From: JBKQVT01 sp963727245
Lineage (GTDB): Bacteria; Planctomycetota; Planctomycetia; Pirellulales; Thermoguttaceae
Length of the DNA stretch: 64,000 nt
Direction: 5' to 3'
NCBI GenBank assembly: GCA_963727245.1
Contig: CAVSFO010000006.1
Span: forward strand, 186,001 to 250,000
Positions 15,065 to 23,116 of this stretch are shown here, in pieces. Numbering within the stretch: position 1 is the first letter of the stretch; each line of letters begins with the position of its first letter. The translations under genes and the position numbers were made by a program. The notes beneath the pieces were generated by a model. That model was given only the letters and a program-made list of their open reading frames with translations. It searched no databases and had not been told where the DNA came from.

Positions 15065-17452
15065 CTAGGGTTTCCTCTCTATGGTAAACCCGCTGTCCTT
15101 CAGCAGAAGGTTCATGTCCTCCAGCCGCCGCTGGGCGCCCGGTGCGACGTAGACCTTTAGCACCGGACGCCAGTACATGCCCTCGCCGGCAATCCCCCAA
15201 GAGTCCATCTGCTCCCACAAGGCGGCAATGAACTTGTCGATCGAGCCCGCGGTTCGCGGCCCCAGCGGGATTTGCTTGGGCGCGCCCATGCCCGGCCCCG
15301 GAGCCAACACTAACCGGTCGGCATAACAGTCGACGCGAATCGTCCGGGTGAGGGGGGTCGATTTCCGCCCCGCGTCACGCAGGCCCCAATTCTGGCCGCG
15401 GGTCTTGGCGAGGCTCTTGAGGTCTTTCTTCTGGTCACTGTCTTTGTCGTCGTCCTTGTCCTCCGGCGGCGGGTCCTGCGAGGGACGCCACTCGCCGGGA
15501 CGCAACGGCGGCATCAGTTGTCCGCCGGGCGGCGACGGCCGCGGCGGCGGCCCGTCGGGCGGGGTGAAGGGCTGGCCGACGACGTAGCCTTCCGGCGTCG
15601 CCACGCGAGTGCCGGTCTGGCCCCGGGCATTGGGATCGCCGCCGGCGCCGTAGGCCGGATTGCCCGCGCTAGAGGAGCCGCTGCCAGGCGTGCCGCCCGT
15701 TGCAAGACCACCAGGCCCACTGCCGCCAGAACCGCCTGCGCCCGTTCCGAACAGGCTCCCCCCACCGCCGCCGGAACCGCCTGTCCCCGTTCCGAATCCG
15801 TTTCCGCCGCCGCCCGAATCGCCTGTGCCAAGTCCGAATCCGCTTCCGCCATTGCCGCCGGAACCACCTCCGCCCACTCCAAGACCGATTCCGCTGCCGC
15901 CCGGATCGCCCGTTCCGGTTCCGAATCCGTTTCCGCCGCCGCCGGAATCGCTTCCGCCCAGTCCAAACCCGCTCCCGCCGCTGCCGGAACCGCCCCCGCC
16001 CATTCCAAAACCGCTTCCGCTACCGCCGGAACCGCCGGTTCCCGTTCCGAAACCGCTTCCCCCGCCGCCCGGACCGTCCGTTCCGGTTCCGAATCCGCTT
16101 CCATTGCCGCCGGAACCGCCTGTTCCGGTTCCGAACCCGTTTCCTCCTCCGCCTGGGCCGCCTATGCCCGTTCCGAATCCGCTTCCCCCTCCGCCCGGAC
16201 CGCCTGCGCCCGTTCCGAACCCGTTTCCTCCTCCGCCTGGGCCGCCTATGCCCGTTCCGAATCCGCTTCCCCCGCTGCCTGGGCCGCCGGACCCGGTTCC
16301 GAACCCGTTTCCCCCGCCGCCTGGGCCGCCGGACCCCGTTCCGAAACCGTTTCCCCCGCCGCCCGGACCGCCCGTTCCCGTTCCGAACCCGCTTCCCCTG
16401 CCGCCCGGTCGAGTGCCGGGCGTGCCCCCTGCGCCACCCGGCGAGGAGCCGGCATCGTCATCATCGGAGGATCCGCCGCCGCTGCCGTCGTAAGATGCGA
16501 AGGCCGCAGGGTGTCTTGCATGGAGCATGGCGTTGGCGGCCAGTTCCTCCCGGGCCGGGCCAATCGCCTGGATGACGACTTTGGCCAGTTGCGGATCGAA
16601 GGCGGGAAAGTGCAGCTTCCAATCGTCCTCGATCAACTCGTAACCGAAATCGGACGCCCACCACCGCATGGCCCCGCGGGCGGCGTAGTAGAGTTCGATC
16701 CCTTGGGGACGCACCAACAGCAACGGATAGGGCTCGCCGTCGTAACGCGGGTCGACGGCGCCGCGGTCCACGAGGAACTCGCGGATCGCCCGCAACGCCG
16801 CCGCCAGCGGATTGCCCGGTCCCATCGTGTCGGAGAAATCGCTGCGGCGAAACTCGATTCCTTCGGGCTGGAGGATGACGGCGTCGGCGCGGCATTCGAG
16901 GTAGATGGGCCGGCGATGGGTTTGGTTGGGCCCCTCATAAGGAACGACGGCGTAGGCGTGGGGCCGCCGCCGGGCTTGCCCACGGGCATGGTCCAGCCGC
17001 CGCGCGGCATCGGCCACGTCCCCCTGCACCCGCTGGACCTCGCCTTCTAAAACGCGGCGCCCGCGGTCGGCGTCCGTCTGGTCGAGGTCCACCGTGACGC
17101 CGGCCGCCCGCAATTGGCCGATGCGGTCTTGCAGTTGCCGGGCATGGTCCTCGACGTCGCCCAAGGCGAGCCGGGCCTCGGCGAGTTGCGAGCGGGTGGT
17201 CTGCCGCGATTGCTTCAACTGCTCGACCCGCCACTGCACCACGTCGTGGGCGGTCTTCGCCTCCGCCTGCCGCGCCCGCGCCTTGGCCGCCAGCTCCCGC
17301 ACCGCCTGCTCCCGTGCTGCCCGCGTGACGCCCAGCAGCAAGGGCATCAGGGCGCCCATGGTGCAGATGAGCACGGCCAAGAACGGAAACAGCGACACGC
17401 GGGGACCCGCGCGCTGCCGATGCCGGCGCTGAAGGAGGGCGATGGTTTTCAT
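15065..17452 (-). CDS. Large ExbD-like single-pass membrane protein with Gly-rich repeat region
   Basis: 795 residues. After a basic N-terminus comes one membrane helix (VSLFPFLAVLICTMGALMPL) aligned with the helix of the downstream ExbD-like protein, but with Ala where that protein has Asp (FLAVL against FLDIV). A coiled coil follows (about 45-160), then a periplasmic domain (about 170-320) containing RRPIYLECRADAVILQPEGI and RSDFSDTMGPGNPLAAALRA. Next is a Gly-rich segment of about 17 copies of a 14-15 residue unit like NGFGTGTGGPGGGG (about 340-620). A final domain (PGMGAPKQIPLGPRTAGSID, YWRPVLKVYVAPGAQRRLED) resembles the earlier one. Its ATG overlaps the corrected stop of the channel gene by four bases. 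Function unknown. Confidence 0.75.
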   Translation of the reverse strand: MKTIALLQRRHRQRAGPRVSLFPFLAVLICTMGALMPLLLGVTRAAREQAVRELAAKARARQAEAKTAHDVVQWRVEQLKQSRQTTRSQLAEARLALGDVEDHARQLQDRIGQLRAAGVTVDLDQTDADRGRRVLEGEVQRVQGDVADAARRLDHARGQARRRPHAYAVVPYEGPNQTHRRPIYLECRADAVILQPEGIEFRRSDFSDTMGPGNPLAAALRAIREFLVDRGAVDPRYDGEPYPLLLVRPQGIELYYAARGAMRWWASDFGYELIEDDWKLHFPAFDPQLAKVVIQAIGPAREELAANAMLHARHPAAFASYDGSGGGSSDDDDAGSSPGGAGGTPGTRPGGRGSGFGTGTGGPGGGGNGFGTGSGGPGGGGNGFGTGSGGPGSGGSGFGTGIGGPGGGGNGFGTGAGGPGGGGSGFGTGIGGPGGGGNGFGTGTGGSGGNGSGFGTGTDGPGGGGSGFGTGTGGSGGSGSGFGMGGGGSGSGGSGFGLGGSDSGGGGNGFGTGTGDPGGSGIGLGVGGGGSGGNGGSGFGLGTGDSGGGGNGFGTGTGGSGGGGGSLFGTGAGGSGGSGPGGLATGGTPGSGSSSAGNPAYGAGGDPNARGQTGTRVATPEGYVVGQPFTPPDGPPPRPSPPGGQLMPPLRPGEWRPSQDPPPEDKDDDKDSDQKKDLKSLAKTRGQNWGLRDAGRKSTPLTRTIRVDCYADRLVLAPGPGMGAPKQIPLGPRTAGSIDKFIAALWEQMDSWGIAGEGMYWRPVLKVYVAPGAQRRLEDMNLLLKDSGFTIERKP
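15665..16430 (-). repeat. In-gene tandem repeat coding a Gly-rich GFGTG array
   Basis: Within the 795-residue gene, about 17 degenerate 42-45-base units encode G-N/S-G-F-G-T-G-x-G-G-P/S-G-G-G-G. The third position and some residues vary between copies (Thr, Ser, Ile, Ala; Pro or Ser), so the units have diverged under a protein-level constraint. Such arrays are prone to copy-number change. Confidence 0.85.
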
Positions 17453-18766
17453 GCCGCGTGCACAGCTCGGCGGCTAGGCTCGAGTTGAATCGAGGACTTG
17501 TCGACAGGATTTTCCGACAACCGGGCGTTGAGCAGGTGAATGGTCGCGGCCAGCCCCTGCACGGTCTGCTCGAAGTGCCTGGCGCCGGCCAGCGTGGCCA
17601 GGTTGCGATTCAGCGGCGTCTTCCAGGCTGCTGACCTGGCCGCTGGCCTCGACGGCCCGCTGCAAGACTTCGGCCTGGCGGACCATGGCGGCCTGCAAGG
17701 CGCCGATGGCCTGCACCTGCTGCGCCTGAGCCTGCTGGACCTGGGTCCAGTGCCGGCGATGCTCCTGGCCGGCCGCCTGCTCCGCGGCCGCCAACTGCTG
17801 GGCGTGGGCCTGAAGGCCCTCGGCCAAGGCCGCCACCAGGCCCTTCTTCAGCACCTCGGCGGCGCCGTCGCTGAGGTGCGCCCAGCGCCCGGCGGCCGCT
17901 TCCAACGATCCCTGCCACAACTCGGCCTGCCGCTGGACCAGCCGCTCGCTGGCCTGCAACATCGTCTCGGCCATGCGGCGGATCGCCGTCAACTGGCCAT
18001 CGGCCCCGGCCGAAAGCTGCGCGAACCGGCCGGTGAGGTCTTCCTCGACCTGCTGGTCTACCTTGTCCAGCAAGCTGCCTTCCGCGCGATCGACGAAGTA
18101 ATGCACGAACATCAACACCAGCGACATCGCCAAGGCCAGGGTGGTCGTGTCGAACTTCAAGCCCAAAGCGGCCAGCACCCGCCACAACGACGCATCCAGC
18201 GCGTTCTTGTCGAAGCCGTTCAGCGCCATGGTGATGCCGATGACCGTGCCCAGGAAGCCCATGATGGGCACCGCCCAGACGATCAGGCGAAACAGCCCCA
18301 TCGCGGCGTGTGCCCGCGAGAGATCGACGTCGGCGAGGTACTTCAGTTGATCGTCCAGGCCGTCGGCGGTGCCGCGTCGCCAGACATATTGGATCGCCGC
18401 CCGCAAGCGGCGGAGGTAATAACCGTGCTCGGACTGCGGGGCGTGCTCGAGCTGCGCCAGCAGGGCCTGGCATTGGGCCTCGATGGATTGCCCCGTCGCC
18501 GCCGGCCGCTCCTTCGCCAGGGCCGATTTTCCCAGCCCCGCCGATTGGCCCAAAATGTCCGGCAGTCTCAGCAGCAAGGCCGCCACGCCGATGGCGAACA
18601 TGACGGTCTCGATGTATTCGACCGGATGTTTGGTGAAATAGCGGATCACGAAGTCCGTACCCAGCGGTCCGCCGTGGACCAGGGCGTAAAATGCGGCAGC
18701 CGCAGCGGCGCCCCACACGATGGGCGACTTCGTGATAGCTTGGGTAACATTGGCGATCTTGGTCAC
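17449..18766 (-). CDS. MotA/TolQ/ExbB-family proton channel protein, frameshifted near 3' end
   Basis: About 438 residues from GTG 18766, which has AAAGGAA upstream; upstream Met codons lack a ribosome site. Membrane segments are at about 13-30 (PIVWGAAAAAAFYALVHGG), 47-65, 160-180 (VWAVPIMGFLGTVIGITMA) and 205-225 (TTLALAMSLVLMFVHYFV). The last two carry the small and Thr residues that line the channel in ExbB/TolQ/MotA. A long cytoplasmic helical tail follows (about 230-430). An extra base near 17615, after SSLED, breaks the frame; skipping it gives LNRNLATLAGARHFEQTVQG and ends at TGA 17449, creating a clean ATGA overlap with the next gene. This strongly supports the correction. With the two ExbD-like genes it should form a proton-driven motor. 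Confidence 0.82.
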
Positions 18767-19201
18767 GGACAAGTTCCTTTGCAGGGATCGAAAAGCTCGC
18801 TCCGGAGGCGGCGACATGGGCGTTGTCGCTTCCGAACCAGCAGCACAACTGCCGGTCCACCATGTCAAGATGCGCAAAATGGGCAGAGTGTGGCCCCGGG
18901 CGCGGCAGAGTTTGCCTCCTCCTGAAAATCGGCGTAATCGCTACCTTTTTTGAGGAGAAACGTCAAGGTGAATCCGTCGTCCGCTCCGCTTGGGGGATAC
19001 CCGGTCCTCACCATCGGAAAAGCCTGTGCAGATTCACTTCAGCAGACCTGCCCGATGGCCGATAACAGTGCAACCCCACGCGTTGGAGACGATTCGGAAC
19101 GAGACGAAGATTTCCCAGGGGGGGAAAACAGTCCGGCACCGGCCCGCTACGGACCGTCCGGACTGTTGTTCTTTCTTGCCCCAGTTATGCCCGTGCCGAT
19201 G
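18767..19201. other. Intergenic stretch upstream of the ExbB-like operon
   Basis: 435 bases without a credible gene. A weak minus-strand promoter candidate is TTGACG (18966-18961), 17 bases, TAGCGA (18943-18938); TTGACA at 18867 and below on the minus strand has no good -10. Near its right edge lies the hairpin at 19127-19167. The rest shows nothing I can name. Confidence 0.4.
19127..19167 (-). terminator. Hairpin terminator after the inositol-phosphatase-like gene
   Basis: Perfect 10-bp arms AACAGTCCGG and CCGGACTGTT, separated by 21 bases that can pair further (GGCACCGGCC... region). On the minus strand the right end is followed by TTTTCCCC, 35 bases past the stop of the minus-strand gene at 19202. 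On the plus strand it is followed by gttctttctt, so it may work in both directions. Confidence 0.5.
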
Positions 19202-20000
19202 CTACGGCTGGCGGAGGAGGTCCATCACTTCGTCGAAGATCAGGCCGTTGGTGGCAATGGCCTGGCCGGAATGGATCGTCCGCTGGCCTTGCCAATCGGT
19301 GAACGTGCCGCCGGCCTCCTCCAGGATCGGCAACAGCGGGGCCAGGTCCCAGACGGCCACCACCGGATCGACCATCAACTCGGCCCGCCCCGTGGCCACC
19401 ATCAGATAGCCGTAGCAGTCGCCCCAGGAGCGGCTCATTCCGGCGGCGGCCTGGAGCCGATCGTAGACGGCGCGGCGTCCGATGGTCTCGTAGGTGGCCA
19501 CCTCGCTGGTGACGAACAAGCCCTTGGCCAAGGCCCGCCCGGAGACCCTGGCCGGCCGCGGCGGCCGCTCGCCCTGGACGTACCATGCCCCTTGGCCGAC
19601 GGCGGCATAGACGCCTTCGTCCAGCGCCGGGATGCGGATGACGCCCAGCACGGGCACCCCGGCATGTTCCAGGCCGACCAGCGTGCCATAGAGGGGCACG
19701 CCGTGAATGAACGACTTGGTGCCGTCGATGGGGTCGAGGATCCAGCGGAAGCCGCTCCTTCCCGGCCGCGTCGGGCAATTCCTCGCCCAGAATGGCGTCG
19801 TCGGGAAACGCCTCGGCGATGCGGCTGCGGAGGTGCTCTTCCGCCCGGCGGTCGGCCGCGGTCACCGGCGAATCGTCCGCCTTCCGCTGGATTTCCAAGT
19901 CGTCGCGGCGGAAGTATTCGAGGGTGACCTGCCCGGCCTCGCGGGCGGCCGCCAGGGCCAATTCCAATCGCGGCGTCAGTTCGCTTGCAGGCGTGCTCAT
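19202..20000 (-). CDS. Inositol monophosphatase / histidinol-phosphatase family protein, frameshifted
   Basis: About 265 residues of the lithium-sensitive, Mg-dependent phosphatase family. From ATG 20000 the frame gives LALAAAREAGQVTLEYFRRD, SPVTAADRRAEEHLRSRI and the metal ligand Glu in ILGEELPD. One extra base near 19757 must be skipped to reach RWILDPIDGTKSFIHG, the metal-binding WxxDPxDGT motif, followed by GVIRIPALDEGVYAAVGQG and the second metal motif VVAVWDLAPLLPILEEAGG. Both motifs are complete, so the enzyme should be active. The substrate may be inositol-1-phosphate, histidinol-phosphate (HisN) or another sugar phosphate; the sequence cannot decide. It follows mqnE after a 255-base repeat-filled gap. 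Confidence 0.82.
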
Positions 20001-20081
20001 GGGCCGCCAGTTTACCACCCCGCGCCCGTCGGTTGCAACGGGTGGGACCGCCGGCGGGAAAAGGTCAACCGTTCATCGCGG

Positions 20082-20240
20082 GTGGCCCCGATAGCTATGC
20101 TATCGGGGTGCCGTCAGGCGCAAGAGGCATTGGTGGCGAACCGAAGCCCCTCTTGCGGCTTCGCCGCCCCGATAGCGGAGCTATCGGGGCCACCCTCGAA
20201 GCTATCGGGGCCACCCTCGAAGCTATCGGGGCCACCCGCG
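20082..20240. repeat. Composite CCCCGATAGC/GCTATCGGGG element with tandem units, copy 1
   Basis: GGTGGCCCCGATAGC, a short loop and GCTATCGGGGTGCCG form a hairpin. After AGGCGCAAGAGG and a spacer comes the inverted half CCTCTTGCGGCTTCGCCGCC, then a second hairpin CCCCGATAGC/GCTATCGGGGCCACC. This is followed by two further tandem copies of a 21-base unit (tcgaagctatcggggccaccc). The same layout recurs at 53586-53822 with a different tandem unit. Confidence 0.85.
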
Positions 20241-20255
20241 CCTCCCCAGCCTCGC

Positions 20256-21380
20256 TCACGCCGTCCCCGGCACAACCTCCCAATGCGATCCGCTGCGATC
20301 CACGCGGCGATAGAGCGAATCGCGTTCCACCGGCTCTCGGCCGGCCTCGGTCACCAAGGCCCGCAAGTCCTCGACGCTGAGCACCTGGGGCGACTCGGCG
20401 CCGGCCTGGTGATGGATGCGTTCGTGGCGGACGGTGCCGTCGAGGTCGTCGGCGCCGTAGCCCAGCGACGCCTGGGCCGTGCCCACGCCCAGCGACACCC
20501 AGTAGGCCTTGAGGTGGGCGAAATTATCGAGCATCAGCCGGCTCACGGCGATGGTGCGGAGTTGCTCCGCTGCGGAGACCTTGGGCAGGTGCGCCAGCCG
20601 GGTGTTGCGGGGGTGAAAGGCCAGGGGGACGAAGGCCTGGAAGCCGCCGGTCTCGTCCTGGAGTTGCCGCAATTGCAGGAGGTGGTCGACGCGATCAGCC
20701 GTCCGCTCGACATGGCCGTAGAGCATCGTGGCGTTGCTGCGCAGGCCCAGCCGGTGGGCGGCGCGGTGGATGTCCAGCCAGATCTTGGCGTCCGCCTTGC
20801 CGGGGCAGATGTGTCGGCGCACGGCCGGAGCGAAGATTTCGGCGCCGCCGCCGGGCAGGCTGCCCACGCCGTTGGCCATCAACTCGTCCAGGACCGCCAG
20901 CAGCGGCCGCCGCGCAATCCGCACGAACCAGGCGATCTCGACGGCCGTGAAGGCCTTCAAGTGCAGCCGCGGATAGGCCTGGTGCAAGCGATGGACCAGG
21001 TCCACGTACCAGCCGAACGGCAACAGCGGATGCACGCCGCCGACCACGTGCAGTTCGGTGCAGCCGGCGTCGGCCGCCTCCTGGCCGCAGGCCAGCACCT
21101 GCTCCTCGTCGAGCACGTAGGCGTCCGCGTCGCCGAGGTCGCGGCTGTAGGCGCACAGCGCGCAGCGAAAGGTGCAGACGTTCGTGGGGTTCACGTGCGC
21201 GTTGAGGTTGTAATAGACCGTCTCTCCGCTGTGGCGGCGGCGGGCCAGGTCGGCCAACTGGCCGACCGCATGAAGATCGACCGCCGGCGAGAAGAGCAAC
21301 TGCCCGTCGGCCGCCGACAGCCGCCCCCCGGCTTCGACCTTGGCGCGGATCTGGTCCAGCGTTGCCGGCAGGCTGCTCAT
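20256..21380 (-). CDS. mqnE: Aminodeoxyfutalosine synthase (radical SAM)
   Basis: A 374-residue radical SAM enzyme of the futalosine menaquinone pathway, which joins SAM and 3-enolpyruvoyl-benzoate. The cluster-binding cysteines are in NPTNVCTFRCALCAYSRDLG (CxxxCxxC). The N-terminal RAKVEAGGRLSAADGQLL and the YYNLNAHVNPTN stretch are MqnE-like; the C-terminal DDLDGTVRHERIHHQAGA fits too. The related MqnC and CofG/CofH are alternatives, but the start and the neighbouring UbiA/UbiX/UbiD genes favour MqnE. The start ATG 21380 overlaps the ubiA stop by four bases. MqnA, B, C and D are not in the window. Confidence 0.87.
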   Translation of the reverse strand: MSSLPATLDQIRAKVEAGGRLSAADGQLLFSPAVDLHAVGQLADLARRRHSGETVYYNLNAHVNPTNVCTFRCALCAYSRDLGDADAYVLDEEQVLACGQEAADAGCTELHVVGGVHPLLPFGWYVDLVHRLHQAYPRLHLKAFTAVEIAWFVRIARRPLLAVLDELMANGVGSLPGGGAEIFAPAVRRHICPGKADAKIWLDIHRAAHRLGLRSNATMLYGHVERTADRVDHLLQLRQLQDETGGFQAFVPLAFHPRNTRLAHLPKVSAAEQLRTIAVSRLMLDNFAHLKAYWVSLGVGTAQASLGYGADDLDGTVRHERIHHQAGAESPQVLSVEDLRALVTEAGREPVERDSLYRRVDRSGSHWEVVPGTA

Positions 21381-22261
21381 AGCAGTAAATCGATAGCGCC
21401 GATCGCCAGCAGTCCGATGCTGACGACGGCATTGACTTGAAAAAATGCCCGATTGACCCGGGATAAATCGTCCGGGCGCACCAACCAATGTTCGTAGACC
21501 AACAGCGCGGCCATGGCGGCCACGCCGGCAAGGTAAACCCGGCCGAAACCGTGGTAGACCAACGGCAACGCGGCCAGTAGCGCGATCATGCCGAGGTGGC
21601 ACAAGGCGGCCAGCCGCAAGGCCGCGACGACGCCGAAACGGCTCGGCACGCTGTACAGCCGCATCCGCCGGTCGAACTGCAGGTCCTGACACGCATAAAT
21701 CATATCGAAGCCGGCAACCCACAGCATGACGGCCCCCCCCAAGAAGACCGGCGGCCAGGCGATTTCGCCGCGAATGGCCACCCACGCGGCCAGCGGCGCC
21801 AACATCAAGGCCGCTCCCAGCCAAAAATGCGACCAGGCCGTAAAACGCTTGGCATAACTATAGCCGAGCAGAAAAAGCAGCACCGGCAGCGAGGCATAAA
21901 GCGGGATGCGGTTGGGCAGAAACAACAGCGTGCCCGCCACGAAGCCCAGCGAGCAGACCACCGTAAAGGCCGCCACGGCGGCCGTGCTCAGCACGCCCGC
22001 GGGCAGGTGCCGCTGCTCGGTGCGCGGGTTCAGGGCGTCCAGCCGCCGGTCGGCCAGGCGGTTGAAGGCCATGGCGGCGCTGCGGGCGGCCACCATGCAG
22101 AACAGGATTCCCCACAGGTCGAGCCAGCGGAAGGGCAGGGGGGGCACGGCGTGCCGGTTGGCCGCCCACGCCATCGCCGCCGCCAGCAGCGCAAACGGCA
22201 GCGCAAACAGCGTATGGCTGAAGCGGATCAACTCCAGGAGTTGGCGGATGCGGAAAAACAT
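21377..22261 (-). CDS. ubiA: UbiA-family prenyltransferase (menaquinone pathway, MqnP-like)
   Basis: A 294-residue multi-helix membrane prenyltransferase. It starts at ATG 22261 with FFRIRQLLELIRFSHTLFAL. The first Asp-rich motif is FNRLADRRLDALNPRT and the second is YACQDLQFDRRMRLYSVPSRFG, both needed to bind prenyl diphosphate through Mg. About nine membrane helices follow the usual spacing. In futalosine-pathway bacteria the UbiA homologue MqnP prenylates the naphthoquinone precursor, and the neighbouring mqnE, ubiX and ubiD genes support that role over ubiquinone synthesis. Upstream in-frame codons pass through ggggccagg repeat DNA and are not coding. Confidence 0.9.
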   Translation of the reverse strand: MFFRIRQLLELIRFSHTLFALPFALLAAAMAWAANRHAVPPLPFRWLDLWGILFCMVAARSAAMAFNRLADRRLDALNPRTEQRHLPAGVLSTAAVAAFTVVCSLGFVAGTLLFLPNRIPLYASLPVLLFLLGYSYAKRFTAWSHFWLGAALMLAPLAAWVAIRGEIAWPPVFLGGAVMLWVAGFDMIYACQDLQFDRRMRLYSVPSRFGVVAALRLAALCHLGMIALLAALPLVYHGFGRVYLAGVAAMAALLVYEHWLVRPDDLSRVNRAFFQVNAVVSIGLLAIGAIDLLL

Positions 22262-22264
22262 GGA

Positions 22265-22332
22265 ATAGGGGCCAGGGGCCAGGGGCCGCAGGGGCCAGGG
22301 GCCAGGGGCCGGGGATTGGGGAATCAGGGATT
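22265..22332. repeat. ggggccagg and ggggattgg low-complexity repeats
   Basis: A run of aggggccaggggcc units followed by ggggattggggaatcagggattgg, between ubiX and ubiA. Members of the same families occur at 11043-11095, 11714-11737, 25420-25452 and 34771-34815. Confidence 0.6.
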
Positions 22333-22363
22333 GGTGGCATTGGCCGCTTGCGGTTTCGCAGGC

Positions 22364-22390
22364 CCCCCGGACACAGTCCGGGGGCTTTTT
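22364..22390 (+). terminator. Terminator-like hairpin repeat, plus orientation
   Basis: A 9-bp stem (CCCCCGGAC/GTCCGGGGG) with loop ACA, followed by CTTTTT. It has the form of an intrinsic terminator on the plus strand, yet both neighbours (ubiX, ubiA) are on the minus strand. It is preceded by CGCTTGCGGTTTCGC, a sequence also found in reverse at 13962-13978 and 25388-25406. Homologous hairpins are at 3080, 31503 and 34744. Confidence 0.6.
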
Positions 22391-22429
22391 CATCCTTTAT
22401 CCTTTATCCTTCATCCTTTCTCCTTCCTC

Positions 22430-23116
22430 TCACCCTCCCCAGCGCTGGATCAGCGAGTTCTGGATGCCCAGTTGATCGCAAATCCGCGCGACGACGAAAT
22501 CGACCAGATCGCGAATGGACTTCACGCCGTGATAGAACCCCGGCATGGCGGGCAGGAGGATGGCGCCGATTTCGGCCGCCCGCTTCATGTTGTCCAACAA
22601 CGTCAGCGACAGCGGCGTTTCGCGCGGCACGAGGATCAATTTGCGCCGCTCCTTCAAGTGGACTTCGGCCGCGCGGTGGATCAGGTTGGCGCTGGTGCCG
22701 TGGACGATCGAGCTGAGGGTGCCGCTGGAACAGGGGCAGATCACCATGCCGTCGGTCAGGAACGAGCCGCTGGCGATGCGGGCCAGGTAGTCGCGGTAGT
22801 GATAATAGTGAAGCTGGCCGTCCTCGCCGGAGCCGACGGCCAGCACGTTGCTGGAATCGCTGGAGATGCCGGCCAGGGAGCGGATCGTTTGCAACTTGCG
22901 GTCCTTGAGGTTGGAGCCGCTGTCGAGCATCAGCATGCCCAGGTTGAAATTGTCCAGGTCCACGGTCAGATCGAGTTCCTGTTTCAGCACGGCCTGGGCG
23001 GCGGGGCTGATGACCAGGTGCACGTCGCAGCCGGCGGCGGCGAGCACTTCCAGCAGCCGCAGCGCGTAGGTCACGCCGCTGGCGCCGGTGATCGCAACCA
23101 CAAAATTCCGCTTCAT
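22430..23116 (-). CDS. ubiX: Flavin prenyltransferase UbiX
   Basis: A 228-residue UbiX, which makes prenylated FMN, the cofactor of the neighbouring UbiD-type decarboxylase. The flavin-binding start KRNFVVAITGASGVTYALRL, the phosphate-binding ICPCSSGTLSSIVHGTSANL and the late LILVPRETPLSLTLLDNM are all diagnostic. In futalosine-pathway literature the same enzyme is called MqnM. The start overlaps the ubiE stop by four bases. Confidence 0.94.
   Translation of the reverse strand: MKRNFVVAITGASGVTYALRLLEVLAAAGCDVHLVISPAAQAVLKQELDLTVDLDNFNLGMLMLDSGSNLKDRKLQTIRSLAGISSDSSNVLAVGSGEDGQLHYYHYRDYLARIASGSFLTDGMVICPCSSGTLSSIVHGTSANLIHRAAEVHLKERRKLILVPRETPLSLTLLDNMKRAAEIGAILLPAMPGFYHGVKSIRDLVDFVVARICDQLGIQNSLIQRWGG

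Noticed and set aside
15665..16430. CRISPR array
   Set aside because: The units are adjacent and degenerate with no unique spacers, and no cas gene is present.
15660..16493. A Pro-rich plus-strand frame over the Gly-rich array
   Set aside because: Pro-rich sequence is the complement of the Gly codons (ggn/ccn). The minus-strand gene has a start, flanking domains and operon overlaps.
14049..18766. Zorya defence system
   Set aside because: The channel and rotor-like genes resemble ZorA/ZorB in outline, but there is no OmpA-like domain in the partner and no ZorC, ZorD or ZorE gene nearby.
14049..18766. Flagellar stator motAB
   Set aside because: The partners lack a peptidoglycan-binding OmpA domain and no flagellar gene is present.
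18950..19927. A 325-codon plus-strand frame upstream of the phosphatase
   Set aside because: It runs through intergenic DNA and then antisense to the phosphatase; composition is of shadow type.
20256..21380. F420 synthesis gene cofH or cofG in place of mqnE
   Set aside because: The radical SAM core is related, but the N-terminus and the neighbouring ubiA, ubiX, ubiE and ubiD genes fit the futalosine menaquinone pathway.
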